From an uncultured Dehalococcoidia bacterium (GTDB taxonomy: Bacteria > Chloroflexota > Dehalococcoidia > Lucifugimonadales > Lucifugimonadaceae), in the NCBI GenBank assembly GCA_913048295.1, contig CAJWWK010000001.1, positions 1 through 64,000 of the forward strand: a DNA stretch of 64,000 bases. The letters are read 5' to 3'. Made by a program: the position numbers and the translations under genes. The notes under the pieces are model-generated. The model saw nothing but the letters and a program-made list of their open reading frames with translations. It searched no databases and was not told the DNA's origin. Positions 18,769-29,052 of this stretch are shown one piece after another. Within the stretch, counting starts at the first letter, position 1; every line of letters starts with the position of its first letter.

Positions 18769-19584
18769 TTAATAGGTGACTACCGGTTCATCGACGTGCA
18801 TGAACGGCATACCCAGTAGTTCGAGGAGCCTGCGCCCCTCTTCATCGGTGTGTGCAGTTGTCACGATCGTCACCTGCAGGCCACGAATCCGGTCGATTTC
18901 ATTGTAGTCAATCTCCGGGAAGGTAGATTGATCGCGGAGTCCCAGCGAATAGTTGCCGCGGCCATCGAACGCCGTCCGGCTGATCCCTCTGAAGTCACGG
19001 GTACGTGGGAGGGTGATATTCACAAGCCGGTCGAAGAACTGCCACATGCGCTGGGCGCGCAGTGTGACAGATGTGCCGACTACCGAACCTTCACGAAGCT
19101 TAAAGTTCGCGATTGACATTCTTGCGCGATTTTCAGTTGGTTTCTGCCCGGTTATCTTCTGCAGGTCGCCGGTTGCAGCACCCACGGCCGAGTTACTATC
19201 GAGCGCTTCGCCAAGCCCAATATTAATAATAATTTTCTCGATTGACGGCACCTGCATCGGGTTGCTGTATCCGAATTCGCGAATCAGCACCGTAACCACG
19301 TCGTCGCGATAGACCTGTTTCATGCGCGGCACGTTGACGACTATCACTGCTTTCTCGGACGCCGCGGGCTTTGCCGATTCAGATTTACCGGGCCTGACCT
19401 CGGTCTTAGCATCTGTTTTGGCGGCGGCTTTACTAGCGGCTGGCTTCTTTGCCGCGGCCTTTTTGGGAGTCGGCTTCTTAGCTGCGGCCTTTTTTGCTGC
19501 AGGTTTTTTGGCGGCGGAAGGCTTTGCGACCTTAGCCTCGGCTACCTGATCTTCTTTTGTGTTGCTGTCAGGAGCGTTTGCCAC
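18769..19584 (-). CDS. rplE: 50S ribosomal protein L5 with ~85 aa Lys/Ala-rich N-terminal extension
   Basis: C-terminal L5 core MQVPSIEKIIINIGLGEALDSNSAVGAATGDLQKITGQKP...; N-terminus [28 protein letters not shown] repeats. Confidence 0.95.
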   Translation of the reverse strand: MANAPDSNTKEDQVAEAKVAKPSAAKKPAAKKAAAKKPTPKKAAAKKPAASKAAAKTDAKTEVRPGKSESAKPAASEKAVIVVNVPRMKQVYRDDVVTVLIREFGYSNPMQVPSIEKIIINIGLGEALDSNSAVGAATGDLQKITGQKPTENRARMSIANFKLREGSVVGTSVTLRAQRMWQFFDRLVNITLPRTRDFRGISRTAFDGRGNYSLGLRDQSTFPEIDYNEIDRIRGLQVTIVTTAHTDEEGRRLLELLGMPFMHVDEPVVTY

Positions 19585-19882
19585 TCTTGACCACCCTTAC
19601 TTTCGTCCCGTCTTCGAGGACCTTCTGACCTGTTCGACCGGCGTTACCGGTCTCGGGGTCGATGAGCATTACATTCGATAGTGACATCGGCGATTCACTC
19701 TGGACGATGCCGGTCTGTGCCACGCCCTGACGGGCCGACAGGTGGCGAACCGACAGGTTGACGCCTTCTACGACAACGCGGTTTTGGCCCGGGAGCACCC
19801 GGATAACGGTTCCGCGTTTGCCTTTGTCTTTTCCGGAGATGACGAGAACTTCGTCGTCCCGTTTTATTCGGGTTTGACTCAT
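19568..19882 (-). CDS. rplX: 50S ribosomal protein L24
   Basis: MSQTRIKRDDEVLVISGKDKGKRGTVIRVLPGQNRVVVEGVNLSVRH (listed ORF starts 2 codons upstream). Confidence 0.95.
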   Translation of the reverse strand: MSQTRIKRDDEVLVISGKDKGKRGTVIRVLPGQNRVVVEGVNLSVRHLSARQGVAQTGIVQSESPMSLSNVMLIDPETGNAGRTGQKVLEDGTKVRVVKSGKRS

Positions 19883-19884
19883 GA

Positions 19885-20253
19885 TCACAGCACCTCCGGT
19901 GCCAGTGAAACAATGCGCATGAACTGCCTGTTTCGCAGTTCACGTGCCACCGGGCCGAATATTCGCGTGCCACTGGGGTTCTGATCCTCGCCGATAATCA
20001 CACAAGCATTATCGTCGAACCGGATGTACGAACCATCGGGCCTTCGGACTTCTTTGGAGGTCCGCACCACGACCGCTCTTACGACCTGGTGCATTTTTAT
20101 CGTGCCGCCCGGTTGTGCATCTTTCACGGTGCAGGTGATCACATCGCCAAGCGACGCGTAGCGGCGCGCACTCCCGCCCACGATGTTGATGCACAGCACC
20201 TCACGCGCACCGGAGTTGTCGGCGACTTTTAGTCTTGTTTCTCGCTGAATCAT
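19885..20253 (-). CDS. rplN: 50S ribosomal protein L14
   Basis: 122 aa; [50 protein letters not shown]. Confidence 0.97.
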   Translation of the reverse strand: MIQRETRLKVADNSGAREVLCINIVGGSARRYASLGDVITCTVKDAQPGGTIKMHQVVRAVVVRTSKEVRRPDGSYIRFDDNACVIIGEDQNPSGTRIFGPVARELRNRQFMRIVSLAPEVL

Positions 20254-20259
20254 CTTGTA

Positions 20260-20583
20260 TTAGTTCCCGGACTCATCAGTCTCTGCAGTGCCCGAGAGGA
20301 CGGCCTCGGAATCGATATCCGAAGGCTGGACTTCGGCGACATCGACTTTTTTCAATATCTCGACCAGGCGCCAGCGCTTGGAGCGGGAAATGGGGCGGGA
20401 CTCTTCGATCAATACGCGATCGCCCACGGTCGCTGAGTTCTGTTCGTCGTGGACGACGAATTTCGTCTGTTTGCGGCGCGCCTTCTTGTAAATTCGGTCG
20501 CGTTGCAACCAGGTGACGCCGACCACGACGCTCTTTTCGTTTGTGTCGTTCAGAACAGTGCCGGTCCGCTGTTTGCGCGCCAA
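20260..20583 (-). CDS. rpsQ: 30S ribosomal protein S17 with C-terminal extension
   Basis: RTGTVLNDTNEKSVVVGVTWLQRDRIYKKARRKQTKFVVHDEQNSATVGDRVLIEESRPISRSKRWRLVEIL. Confidence 0.95.
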   Translation of the reverse strand: MARKQRTGTVLNDTNEKSVVVGVTWLQRDRIYKKARRKQTKFVVHDEQNSATVGDRVLIEESRPISRSKRWRLVEILKKVDVAEVQPSDIDSEAVLSGTAETDESGN

Positions 20584-20584
20584 C

Positions 20585-20869
20585 CTATTCTCCTTCGTTC
20601 TCTATTACAGTGTCGTTATCGGTTTCAGTCGAAATATCGGCGGGCTTCTCTGCGCGAGGATGCTCGGATTCCAGTTCGAGTGTGATTGCCCGTTCTCGGA
20701 GAACAGTCTTGATGCGAGCGATGGTTTTCCGGGCACTTTTCAGTTCGTTGGTGTTAGTGAGTTGGAGAGTCGCCTTGCGGAACCTGAGGTTCATCAGGCC
20801 GCGCTCCTGTTCGCCGAGCTCTTTATCGAGTTCAGTGTCGTCCAGTTCTCTTACTTCGCCAATCCGCAT
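20585..20869 (-). CDS. rpmC: 50S ribosomal protein L29 with acidic C-terminal extension
   Basis: [55 protein letters not shown]; position between rplP and rpsQ. Confidence 0.93.
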   Translation of the reverse strand: MRIGEVRELDDTELDKELGEQERGLMNLRFRKATLQLTNTNELKSARKTIARIKTVLRERAITLELESEHPRAEKPADISTETDNDTVIENEGE

Positions 20870-20951
20870 CGTCTAATCAGTTCCTCCCGCATCCTGCCAG
20901 TAATAACTCACGCCGCCAACAATTTGCTGGGTGGGCGTTGGCCGGGCTTTC

Positions 20952-21368
20952 TTAAAATTCGTCGCTCCGAGCTACGATCCGGGTTGGGATCGAAAGTTTG
21001 TGGGCAGCTCGCCTCAGGGCTTCGCGTGCTGCATCTTCAGGTACGTCGGCAATTTCGTAGAGCATTCGCCCCCGTCGTACAACAGCTACCCAGTGATCGA
21101 CGGCACCTTTGCCGCCGCCCATTCGAGTTTCGGCCGGACGGCCGCTCACCGGCTTGGCTGGGAACAATCGGACCCACAGTTGACCTCCACGTTGTACGTA
21201 CCCTGTGACGGCGCGCCGCGCAGCTTCGATCTCACGAGCGGTAACCCAGCCGGGACCTTCCGCCTTGAGGCCGAACTCTCCGTAGACCATCGTCGAGCCG
21301 CGGGTCCGTATCCCGTTCATGCGGCCGCGGTGTTCTTTGCGGTATTTAGTGCGTTTTGGCTGAAGCAT
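20952..21368 (-). CDS. rplP: 50S ribosomal protein L16
   Basis: 138 aa; MLQPKRTKYRKEHRGRMNGIRTRGSTMVYGEFGLKAEGPGWVTAREIEAARRAVTGYVQRGGQLWVRLFPAKPVS. Confidence 0.97.
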   Translation of the reverse strand: MLQPKRTKYRKEHRGRMNGIRTRGSTMVYGEFGLKAEGPGWVTAREIEAARRAVTGYVQRGGQLWVRLFPAKPVSGRPAETRMGGGKGAVDHWVAVVRRGRMLYEIADVPEDAAREALRRAAHKLSIPTRIVARSDEF

Positions 21369-21370
21369 GG

Positions 21371-22174
21371 TTAGCCTTCGCTCCCACTTGCTCTCGAGCC
21401 GCTACTGCCGTTTCCGCCGCCGCCACGTGAAGACGACGAACCCCGGTTGCCTCCACGTTCGCCGGACGCCTGACCCTGGCCTTCTTGGCTCTCACCTAAG
21501 GAGAGGCGGGCCATGGAGCGGGCACGGAGATTTTCGGCCGATGGAATCATGTCGCCGGTGTAGATCCAGACCTTGATTCCGATGACGCCGAAGGTCGTCT
21601 TTGCTTCAGATACTGCAAAATCTATCTGCGCCCTCAGCGTGTGAAGCGGTGTCCGACCTTCCTTCTGTTTGTCGGTCCGGGCGATCTCCGCACCACCGAG
21701 TCGGCCGGCTACGACAACCTTGATGCCAAGTGCGCCCGACTGCATCGTGCGTTGCATGGCGAGTCGGACCGCCCTCCTGTAGGCGACGCGGCGTTCGAGC
21801 TGTTCGGCAATCGACTCGCCGACCAGGGTCGCATCGAGTTCGGGCTGGCGAATTTCCTGGATGTTCAGGCGTGCCCGTTTCTCGGTGAGCTTTTCGAGGT
21901 CGGCCCGGAGTTCGTCGACCCGGGTACCCCCGCGGCCGATAATTATCCCGGGACGGGCAGTATAGATCGTAACGACCAGGTCCTGTGCGCCGCGCTCAAT
22001 TTCAACGCGAGATATTGCGCCAGATTCAGCGTAGCGAATACGGATCAGGCTGCGTATCTCCTGATCTTCCTCCGTCAGACGCCGGTAGTCCGATGCCTTG
22101 TTGGCAAACCAGTGCGCTCGCCAGTCCTGTACCCCTCCGAGCCGGAACCCGATCGGGTGTGTCTTCTGACCCAT
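21371..22174 (-). CDS. rpsC: 30S ribosomal protein S3 with Gly/Ser-rich C-terminal tail
   Basis: MGQKTHPIGFRLGGVQDWRAHWFANK ... KH domain GRGGTRVDELRADLEKL; tail SGERGGNRGSSSSRGGGGNGSSGSRASGSEG. Confidence 0.97.
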   Translation of the reverse strand: MGQKTHPIGFRLGGVQDWRAHWFANKASDYRRLTEEDQEIRSLIRIRYAESGAISRVEIERGAQDLVVTIYTARPGIIIGRGGTRVDELRADLEKLTEKRARLNIQEIRQPELDATLVGESIAEQLERRVAYRRAVRLAMQRTMQSGALGIKVVVAGRLGGAEIARTDKQKEGRTPLHTLRAQIDFAVSEAKTTFGVIGIKVWIYTGDMIPSAENLRARSMARLSLGESQEGQGQASGERGGNRGSSSSRGGGGNGSSGSRASGSEG

Positions 22175-22176
22175 TC

Positions 22177-22512
22177 CTAGTCCCTTACCTCGTCGACTTC
22201 AATGGTGATATTAGATGTTGGCCTGTCGAACGCCCCGACGCGACCCCGTGCCTTCGGCCTGAACCGCCTGATCCAGGTCGCTTTATCGGCTGTAATCCGA
22301 ACAATCTTCAGGTCTTCGCGTGACTGGAGATCGTTGTGTTCGGCGTTAGCGGTAGCTGCGTTGAGAATCTTGAGAATTTCAGCGGCGGCCGGGCTGGTCA
22401 GGTAACGCAGCATGGGAACTGCATCAGTAACCATTTTGCCTCTGATCTGATCAATTACTAGCCGCAGTTTGTAATCAGAAATACCTACGTTTTTTGTTCT
22501 TGCAATGGCCAA
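22177..22512 (-). CDS. rplV: 50S ribosomal protein L22
   Basis: YKLRLVIDQIRGKMVTDAVPMLRYLTSPAAAEILKILNAATANAEHN. Confidence 0.96.
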   Translation of the reverse strand: MAIARTKNVGISDYKLRLVIDQIRGKMVTDAVPMLRYLTSPAAAEILKILNAATANAEHNDLQSREDLKIVRITADKATWIRRFRPKARGRVGAFDRPTSNITIEVDEVRD

Positions 22513-22514
22513 GG

Positions 22515-22793
22515 CTAACCCGTTGTCCTATCGGACCTACCGACGTGGCCCCGGAATGTGCGGGTCGGTGCGAATTCGCCGAGCCGGTGGCCAACCATGT
22601 TTTCAGTCATGAGGATGGGCATGAACCTGCGACCATCGTGGACCGCGATTGTCAGACCAACCATTTCTGGCATGATCATCGAGGATCGCGCCCATGTGCG
22701 AATCACGTTGCGTGAGCCGCTCCGGCGGATTGCTCCCACCTTTTTCATCAGCTTCGGGTCGACGTACGGACCCTTTTTGATTGACCTTGACAT
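22515..22793 (-). CDS. rpsS: 30S ribosomal protein S19
   Basis: [19 protein letters not shown] ... [48 protein letters not shown]. Confidence 0.97.
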   Translation of the reverse strand: MSRSIKKGPYVDPKLMKKVGAIRRSGSRNVIRTWARSSMIMPEMVGLTIAVHDGRRFMPILMTENMVGHRLGEFAPTRTFRGHVGRSDRTTG

Positions 22794-22819
22794 CTGTTAC
22801 TTAGAAGACCGACGGTTTT

Positions 22820-23647
22820 TTAGCGGTCATACCTCCGCCTGAGAATGTGTTTGTTTGTGCTCTTGTTGCGGCGTGTGCGCTTGCCGAGCGCAGGCTTGCC
22901 CCACGGGGTCTTCGGGCCCGGCATGCCGATTCCGGCGCGGCCTTCGCCACCGCCATGCGGGTGGGCGTTGGGGCTCATGGCTGAACCACGAACGGTGGGA
23001 CGACGACCACGGTGGCGGTTTCGACCGGCCTTGCCCAGTTTTTCGTTTTTGTGATCGAGGTTAGATACCTGTCCAACGGTGGCAAGACAGTTGCTGAGCA
23101 GTCGGCGCATTTCACCCGACGGGAGCCTGACGAGGGTGTAGCCCTCTTCGTGTGCCATCACTTGTGCGACCGCGCCTGCGCTCTTCACCATCTGGCCGCC
23201 CTTGCCGGGAGCCATTTCGATGTTGTGCACCTGGGTTCCCGTTGGGAGCGAGCCCAGCGACCTGCTGTTACCTGTTGTAACCGGAACATCGTCGCCACTC
23301 TGGACGATATCGCCATCGGTCACGCCGTTTGGTGCAACGATGTAACGCTTCGTGCCGTCTTCGTACACCACGAGGGCGATCCTAGCCGAACGGTTGGGGT
23401 CGTACTCGATCGACATTACCGTGGCGTCACCTGACTTATCGCGTTTAAAGTCGATGATCCTGTAACGGCGCTTGTGTCCGCCGCCGCGATGGCGAACTGT
23501 CACTCGACCGTGGTTGTTGCGACCGCCTTTTTTGAAGAGCGGCGCAAGCAGCGACTTTTCGGGCTTGCCTTTGGTGATGTCCTTGAAATCGTCGGCGATA
23601 GTATCGCGGCGACCTGGAGATGTAGGTTTAAATTTTTTCAGGCCCAT
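22820..23647 (-). CDS. rplB: 50S ribosomal protein L2
   Basis: 275 aa; [20 protein letters not shown] ... [49 protein letters not shown]. Confidence 0.97.
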   Translation of the reverse strand: MGLKKFKPTSPGRRDTIADDFKDITKGKPEKSLLAPLFKKGGRNNHGRVTVRHRGGGHKRRYRIIDFKRDKSGDATVMSIEYDPNRSARIALVVYEDGTKRYIVAPNGVTDGDIVQSGDDVPVTTGNSRSLGSLPTGTQVHNIEMAPGKGGQMVKSAGAVAQVMAHEEGYTLVRLPSGEMRRLLSNCLATVGQVSNLDHKNEKLGKAGRNRHRGRRPTVRGSAMSPNAHPHGGGEGRAGIGMPGPKTPWGKPALGKRTRRNKSTNKHILRRRYDR

Positions 23648-23650
23648 CCC

Positions 23651-23935
23651 TTAGGCTCCCTCAAACAACTGGATGGAATCGCCGGCAGACAACGATACGA
23701 TGGCTTTCTTCCAGTCGGGCCGCTTGGATGGCCGTCGACCGTAGCGCTTCACTTTGCCCGGTACTGTCAGGGTGTTCACCTTGACGACCTTGACATCGAA
23801 GGCCCACTCGACTGCCCTTGCGATGTCGCGCTTGGTCGCACTGGTGTCAACTTCAAATACGTATCGTCCTGATTCACCGAGGATGGTGCTCTTTTCGGTA
23901 ACGATCGGTCGTTTCAGGATGCGTGCGTTTTCCAT
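23651..23935 (-). CDS. rplW: 50S ribosomal protein L23
   Basis: ILKRPIVTEKSTILGESGRYVFEVDTSATKRDIARAVEWAFDVKVVKVNTLTVPGK. Confidence 0.96.
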   Translation of the reverse strand: MENARILKRPIVTEKSTILGESGRYVFEVDTSATKRDIARAVEWAFDVKVVKVNTLTVPGKVKRYGRRPSKRPDWKKAIVSLSAGDSIQLFEGA

Positions 23936-24573
23936 TACTTCTCACCCCCGGCCGATCCCCAGAGGCCGTCGATCGTCGCGATGGCTTCCTGGGTGAAGAT
24001 CAGGTTTGAAGCGGTGGTGGCTTCAAGCGGGTTCATAAGCGCGGCAGCCTGGACTTCGATGCCCGGTAAATTGCTTGCCGATTTGACTACGTTCTGGTCC
24101 GTTGCACCGGTGACTATCAGCGTTCGGCCCGAAAGATCGAATGCGGCCACGATGTCACGTATGACGCTGCTCTTTGGCACTTCGACCTTGATCGCGTCGA
24201 TGACTGTAACCGCGTCTTCCCTGACCTTGTCAGAAATGGCGATTCGGAGCGCCTGCCTGCGCATCTTCTTTGGCAGTCGCTGTCGGAAGCTGCGGGGGTG
24301 CGGACCATGCGCCACGCCACCGCCGACTCTGACCGGTGACCGTCGGCTACCCTGCCGTGCCTGGCCGGTTCCCTTCTGGGGCCGAATTTTGCGGGTTGAG
24401 AAGCTTACTTCCGCCCGTGTCTGGGTATCTTGCGTACCCCGTCGTTTGTTTGCCTGTTGGGCGAGCACGGCCTGATGCAGCAAAACGTCGTTGCTGGCTG
24501 CGCCCCAAACCGTGTCGCTGGCCTCAACGGACCCGACGACTTTGCCCTTGCTGTCTTTTACCTGCAGATCCAT
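23935..24573 (-). CDS. rplD: 50S ribosomal protein L4
   Basis: 212 aa; HQAVLAQQANKRRGTQDTQTRAEVSFSTRKIRPQKGTGQARQGSRRSPVRVGGGVAHGPHPRSF. Confidence 0.96.
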   Translation of the reverse strand: MDLQVKDSKGKVVGSVEASDTVWGAASNDVLLHQAVLAQQANKRRGTQDTQTRAEVSFSTRKIRPQKGTGQARQGSRRSPVRVGGGVAHGPHPRSFRQRLPKKMRRQALRIAISDKVREDAVTVIDAIKVEVPKSSVIRDIVAAFDLSGRTLIVTGATDQNVVKSASNLPGIEVQAAALMNPLEATTASNLIFTQEAIATIDGLWGSAGGEK

Positions 24574-25196
24574 TAGTTGCTCTGCTTCTCAATTCTAACG
24601 ATACCGTTATTTGCGCCCGGAATTGGGCCCCGTACAAGCACGACGTTCTTTTCGGGGTCGGTCGCTACGATTTTTAGTCCTTTGACAGTGACCCTGTCGA
24701 CACCGTAGTGGCCGGCCATTTTTGTGCCGGGCCAGACACGTCCCGGTGAGGTACCGGCTCCGATTGAACCGGGGGAGCGGTGACGGTCGGACTGACCGTG
24801 TGTCTTCGGGCCGCCCCTGAAGCCCCAGCGGCGTACAACACCGCTGAAACCCTTGCCCTTGGAGGTGCCGATCACCTTGATTGGCTCTCCAACTTCAAAT
24901 ACATCGGCCTTGATTTCCTGACCGACTTCAAATTCGGAAAGGTCGTCGACGCCGAACTCCTGCAGGTGCGTGAACCTTCTACCTGACCGGTTCTGGTGGC
25001 CGGCTTCTGGTGAGTTCAGCCTGCGAGCAGAACCAAACCCGAGCTGGACAGCCTCGTAGCCGTCGCGGGCTTCCGTCTTCACCTGGGTGACGACACAGGG
25101 CCCGACTTCAACTGCCGTAACCGATTCAGCGGTTCCGTCTTCGTGATAGTAGGTTGTCATTCCGATCTTTCGACCGAGAAGTCCAGCGATAGTCAT
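24573..25196 (-). CDS. rplC: 50S ribosomal protein L3
   Basis: MTIAGLLGRKIGMTTYYHEDGTAESVTAVEVGPCVVTQVKT ... GKGFSGVVRRWGFRGGPKTHGQSDRHRSPGSIG; start re-set to MTIAGLL at 25196. Confidence 0.96.
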   Translation of the reverse strand: MTIAGLLGRKIGMTTYYHEDGTAESVTAVEVGPCVVTQVKTEARDGYEAVQLGFGSARRLNSPEAGHQNRSGRRFTHLQEFGVDDLSEFEVGQEIKADVFEVGEPIKVIGTSKGKGFSGVVRRWGFRGGPKTHGQSDRHRSPGSIGAGTSPGRVWPGTKMAGHYGVDRVTVKGLKIVATDPEKNVVLVRGPIPGANNGIVRIEKQSN

Positions 25197-25221
25197 TTCG
25201 TTTACTTGCTTGCCGTTCAGC

Positions 25222-25530
25222 CTAGAGTTTGATTGCGATATCAACGCCAGCGGGGACGTTGAGCCGGGTCAGTGAGTCGATTGTTTTCGAGCTGGGTTCG
25301 AGAATGTCGATGAGGCGTTTGTGAATGCGCAGTTCAAAATACTCTCGAGAATCTTTGTGAACGTGTGGTCCCCGAATGACTGCGAATCGGCGAATTGCCG
25401 TTGGCAACGGCACCGGTCCGGCCGTCTGCGCACCAGTCCGCTCGGCAGTTTCCATAATCTGCTGGGCCGAGATATCGAGCACGCGGTGATCGAATGCCTT
25501 GAGGACTATTCGAATCTTCTGTCCTGGCAT
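25222..25530 (-). CDS. rpsJ: 30S ribosomal protein S10
   Basis: 102 aa; [40 protein letters not shown]. Confidence 0.97.
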   Translation of the reverse strand: MPGQKIRIVLKAFDHRVLDISAQQIMETAERTGAQTAGPVPLPTAIRRFAVIRGPHVHKDSREYFELRIHKRLIDILEPSSKTIDSLTRLNVPAGVDIAIKL

Positions 25531-25533
25531 TAC

Positions 25534-27627
25534 TTAGATTCCTGTCACTTTCTCTGCAACATTTCTGGGTACCGGTGAATAGTGGTCCAGCTCCATTGCA
25601 AAGCTGGCACGACCGGTGGTGATTGATCGCACATGGGTTGCGTACTGGAACGTTTCGGCGAGCGGGATAAACGCAGTCACAACCTGCGTGGTACCGCGGG
25701 CATCCATGGCCTGTACCTGTGATCGCCTGGAGTTCAAGTCGCCGAGTACGTCTCCGAGGTACTCGGACGGAGTCACAACTTCGATCTTCATGATCGGCTC
25801 GAGCAGCGCTGGCTTGCCTTTGTTCATTGCGGACTTGAACGCCATCGAGGCGGCCACTTTGAAGGCCATTTCCGAAGAGTCGACCTCGTGGTACGACCCG
25901 TCGATGAGTACCGCTTTCATATCCACGACCGGATAGCCCGCGATGACGCCGGACCGGGCGGCTTCGCGGAAGCCCTGCTCGATTGGCCTGAAGTATTCGC
26001 GTGGCAAAGTCGAGCCTGTAATTTCAGATTCAAACTGCAAGCCTTCTCCGGTCGCGAGCGGTTCGAGTCGTAGCGTGCAATCACCGAACTGGCCGTGACC
26101 ACCTGTCTGACGTACCAGCTTGCCCTGCGCGGTGGCCGTTTTTGTGATGGTCTCACGGTAGGCGACCCGGGGGGCGCCTACGGTGGCATCGACATTAAAT
26201 TCCCGGCGCATTCGTTCGACTATGACCTCGAGGTGAAGTTCGCCCATTCCGGCAAGGATGATCTGGCCGCTCTCTTCGTCGCTCGAAACGACGAGTGTCG
26301 GGTCTTCGTCGGCGAGCCGGAGCAGGGCAGTCGACATTTTTTCCTGGTCGCTGCGCGTCTTCGGCTCAACAGCCACTGAGAGTACGGGGTCGGGGAAGGT
26401 AATTTTCTCGAGAGTAATCTGGGCGTCCTGCGGACAGAGGGTCTGCCCGGTCGACGTGTCTTTCAGGCCGATCGCCGCAACGATTTCGCCCGGGCCCGCC
26501 GATTTCTTTTCTTCTCTGGAATCGGCGTGCATCACCATCAGCCGGCCAACCCGTTCACGCGTCTTTGTGGTCGTGTTGTAAACGGTCTTGCCGGCCTCGA
26601 GCACGCCCGAGTAAATTCGCAGGTAAATGAGCCGCCCTACGTGGGGGTCGGTAACAACTTTGAAGGCCAGGGCCGCCAGCGGGTCGTCAACTGAAGGTTT
26701 TCGCTCAATAGAGACGGACTCGTCGGCTGGGTCGACGCCTTTGATGGCCGAGACGTCGAGCGGAGAGGGTAGGTAGTCGACGACGGCATCGAGAAGCGGG
26801 TGGATCCCGCGGTGCCGGAGTGCCGATCCGACGCACACCGGGAATATCTTCAGCGCAACTGTCGCGGCCCTGAGTGCGGTTTTGAGTTCGACTTCGGTAA
26901 TTTCCTCTTCTTCGAGGAACTTCATCATCAGGTCGTCGTCAGTTTCGGCAACCTTTTCTACCAGGTGCATCCGGGCGGCTTCGGCGGCTTCTTCATACTC
27001 GGTGGGGATGTCGGTAATTACATGCTCGATGGCTTCGGGCGTTTCGTATAGATACGCCTTTCGCGCAACGAGGTCGATCAGACCACGGAAATACGATTCC
27101 GCGCCCATGGGTATCTGAATTGGGACTGCGTTGGCGCCGAGGCGGTCGTGGATCGTCTCTACGGCGTATTCGAAGTTGGCACCCAGCCGGTCCATCTTGT
27201 TGATAAATATGAGTCGGGGAACTTCGTATGTGTTGGCCTGGCGCCAGACCGTTTCTGACTGGGGCTGCACACCCGAGACGGACTCCAATACGACGACGCC
27301 GCCATCGAGCACCCGCAGGCTGCGCTCTACTTCTGCCGTGAAGTCGACGTGACCGGGAGTATCGATAATGTTGATCTGGTAGCCGTCCCACTGGGCGTTC
27401 GTGGCGGCTGAGCCGATGGTGATCCCGCGCTCGCGTTCGAGCGACATGAAATCCATGACCGTCGTGCCTTCATCGATGTTGCCAATTTTGTACGTCTCAC
27501 CGGTCAAGAACAGCACGCGTTCGGTCACAGTGGTCTTGCCAGCGTCGATGTGGGCTATGAAGCCTATGTTCCGAACTTTTTTGAGGTCGGTTTTCTTTGC
27601 AGATATTGTGGTCATCCCGGTTGCCAT
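25534..27627 (-). CDS. fusA: translation elongation factor G
   Basis: 697 aa; RNIGFIAHIDAGKTTVTERVLFLTG, RERGITIGSAATNAQWDG, DTPGHVDFTAEVERSLRVLDGGV, NKMDRLGA. Confidence 0.98.
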   Translation of the reverse strand: MATGMTTISAKKTDLKKVRNIGFIAHIDAGKTTVTERVLFLTGETYKIGNIDEGTTVMDFMSLERERGITIGSAATNAQWDGYQINIIDTPGHVDFTAEVERSLRVLDGGVVVLESVSGVQPQSETVWRQANTYEVPRLIFINKMDRLGANFEYAVETIHDRLGANAVPIQIPMGAESYFRGLIDLVARKAYLYETPEAIEHVITDIPTEYEEAAEAARMHLVEKVAETDDDLMMKFLEEEEITEVELKTALRAATVALKIFPVCVGSALRHRGIHPLLDAVVDYLPSPLDVSAIKGVDPADESVSIERKPSVDDPLAALAFKVVTDPHVGRLIYLRIYSGVLEAGKTVYNTTTKTRERVGRLMVMHADSREEKKSAGPGEIVAAIGLKDTSTGQTLCPQDAQITLEKITFPDPVLSVAVEPKTRSDQEKMSTALLRLADEDPTLVVSSDEESGQIILAGMGELHLEVIVERMRREFNVDATVGAPRVAYRETITKTATAQGKLVRQTGGHGQFGDCTLRLEPLATGEGLQFESEITGSTLPREYFRPIEQGFREAARSGVIAGYPVVDMKAVLIDGSYHEVDSSEMAFKVAASMAFKSAMNKGKPALLEPIMKIEVVTPSEYLGDVLGDLNSRRSQVQAMDARGTTQVVTAFIPLAETFQYATHVRSITTGRASFAMELDHYSPVPRNVAEKVTGI

Positions 27628-27690
27628 TCGTTCCGTCCCCGTGGGTGAACCATCGGAGCGGTTTTGCGGCTGAATTATTTCTGCTGGTCC

Positions 27691-28161
27691 CTACCAGCGA
27701 TAGTGAACAAAAGCCCTGTTCGCTTCAGCCATCCTGTGAAGGTCTTCACGTCTCCTCACGGCGACACCGCCGCCGCGAGAGGCTTCGAGCAGTTCGGCGT
27801 ACAACCGGTCGGCAATTGGCCGACCCGATCGTTCGCGTGCTGCGGTAATGAGCCACCGCTGGGCCAGAGCGCCCCTGCGTTCCGGGCGAACTTCCACCGG
27901 TACCTGGTAAGTTGCTCCACCCACTCGGCGGGGCTTGACTTCCAATGCCGGCATTACGTTCCGCACGGCCTGCTCGAAAACCTCAAGGCCGGGCCGGTTG
28001 GTTTCTTTTTCGAGCATTCCGAGGGCGTTGTACATAGCGCGCTGAGCCACCGACTTTTTACCACCGATCATAAGTCGGTTGATAAAGCGGGTGAGTTCCA
28101 CGCTCCCGTACTGTGGGTCCGGGGCTATGTTTCTGCGCTGTGCGCGGCGCCTGCGTGACAT
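27691..28161 (-). CDS. rpsG: 30S ribosomal protein S7
   Basis: 156 aa; [47 protein letters not shown]. Confidence 0.97.
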   Translation of the reverse strand: MSRRRRAQRRNIAPDPQYGSVELTRFINRLMIGGKKSVAQRAMYNALGMLEKETNRPGLEVFEQAVRNVMPALEVKPRRVGGATYQVPVEVRPERRGALAQRWLITAARERSGRPIADRLYAELLEASRGGGVAVRRREDLHRMAEANRAFVHYRW

Positions 28162-28304
28162 TTCGTTTCTTCTTCTCTTGCCGTCGGCATAGTAGCCTCT
28201 AGGCGGTCTTCATATTTCTTTGCCGGCCCAACAATGTCGCTGGCAAACCAAGCCGCCTATCCAACTTTCAGAGAGGCGGCTGCAATTACCGTGTTTTCTT
28301 TTTA

Positions 28305-28718
28305 TTAGCTCTTCGTCGTACCGTACTTACTTCGACCGCGTTTTCGGTCCTCAACACCGGATGTGTCGAGCGTTCCGCGTACGATGTGATATCGAACGCC
28401 CGGAAGATCGGGAACCTTGCCGCCGCGGATGAGCACGACTGAGTGTTCCTGCAGGTTGTGGCCTTCACCCGGAATGTAAGCCGTGACTTCCATGCCGTTA
28501 CTAAGACGTACGCGCGCTACTTTGCGAAGGGCCGAGTTCGGCTTCTTCGGGGTGACAGTCCGAACCTGAAGGCACACGCCACGCTTCTGCGGGCTGCCCT
28601 TTTTCAGTTCGACCTGCTTGTTGGCAAATGTGTTAAATGCGTAGCGCAGCGCGGGCGTCTTAGGCTTACGTCGCTTATGTTTGCGCCCGTTGCGCACGAG
28701 TTGGTTAACAGTGGGCAA
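28305..28718 (-). CDS. rpsL: 30S ribosomal protein S12
   Basis: [24 protein letters not shown] ... [50 protein letters not shown]; probable TTG start at 28718 with upstream GGAG. Confidence 0.96.
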   Translation of the reverse strand: MPTVNQLVRNGRKHKRRKPKTPALRYAFNTFANKQVELKKGSPQKRGVCLQVRTVTPKKPNSALRKVARVRLSNGMEVTAYIPGEGHNLQEHSVVLIRGGKVPDLPGVRYHIVRGTLDTSGVEDRKRGRSKYGTTKS

Positions 28719-29052
28719 TATTTGCTCCAGAAAAAATGCCACAAGTAGACGCGACCGACCGATTTGGTTCAGGCCACGAACGGTAAGTATACGAACCAGT
28801 GCAGTAGCAAGTCAACGAGATTTTCCGACTTTTTTCGGCATTGATAAAGATGGCGCGCCACACATACCGACGTGCTGACGGCCAGACTGGAGCTCGGGTT
28901 TGATTGCCGGGACAAAACAAGGTTGTGAAATTCGCCACAAACTAATATGCTGAGTTGCTTCGTCGTTGCTGCCCGACCGGATATGAGGACGTGCGCGCAG
29001 GCGTACGCACGTTGATTTCGTTGGCCGTGCTAGTGAATTTGGGTGTATTGAG

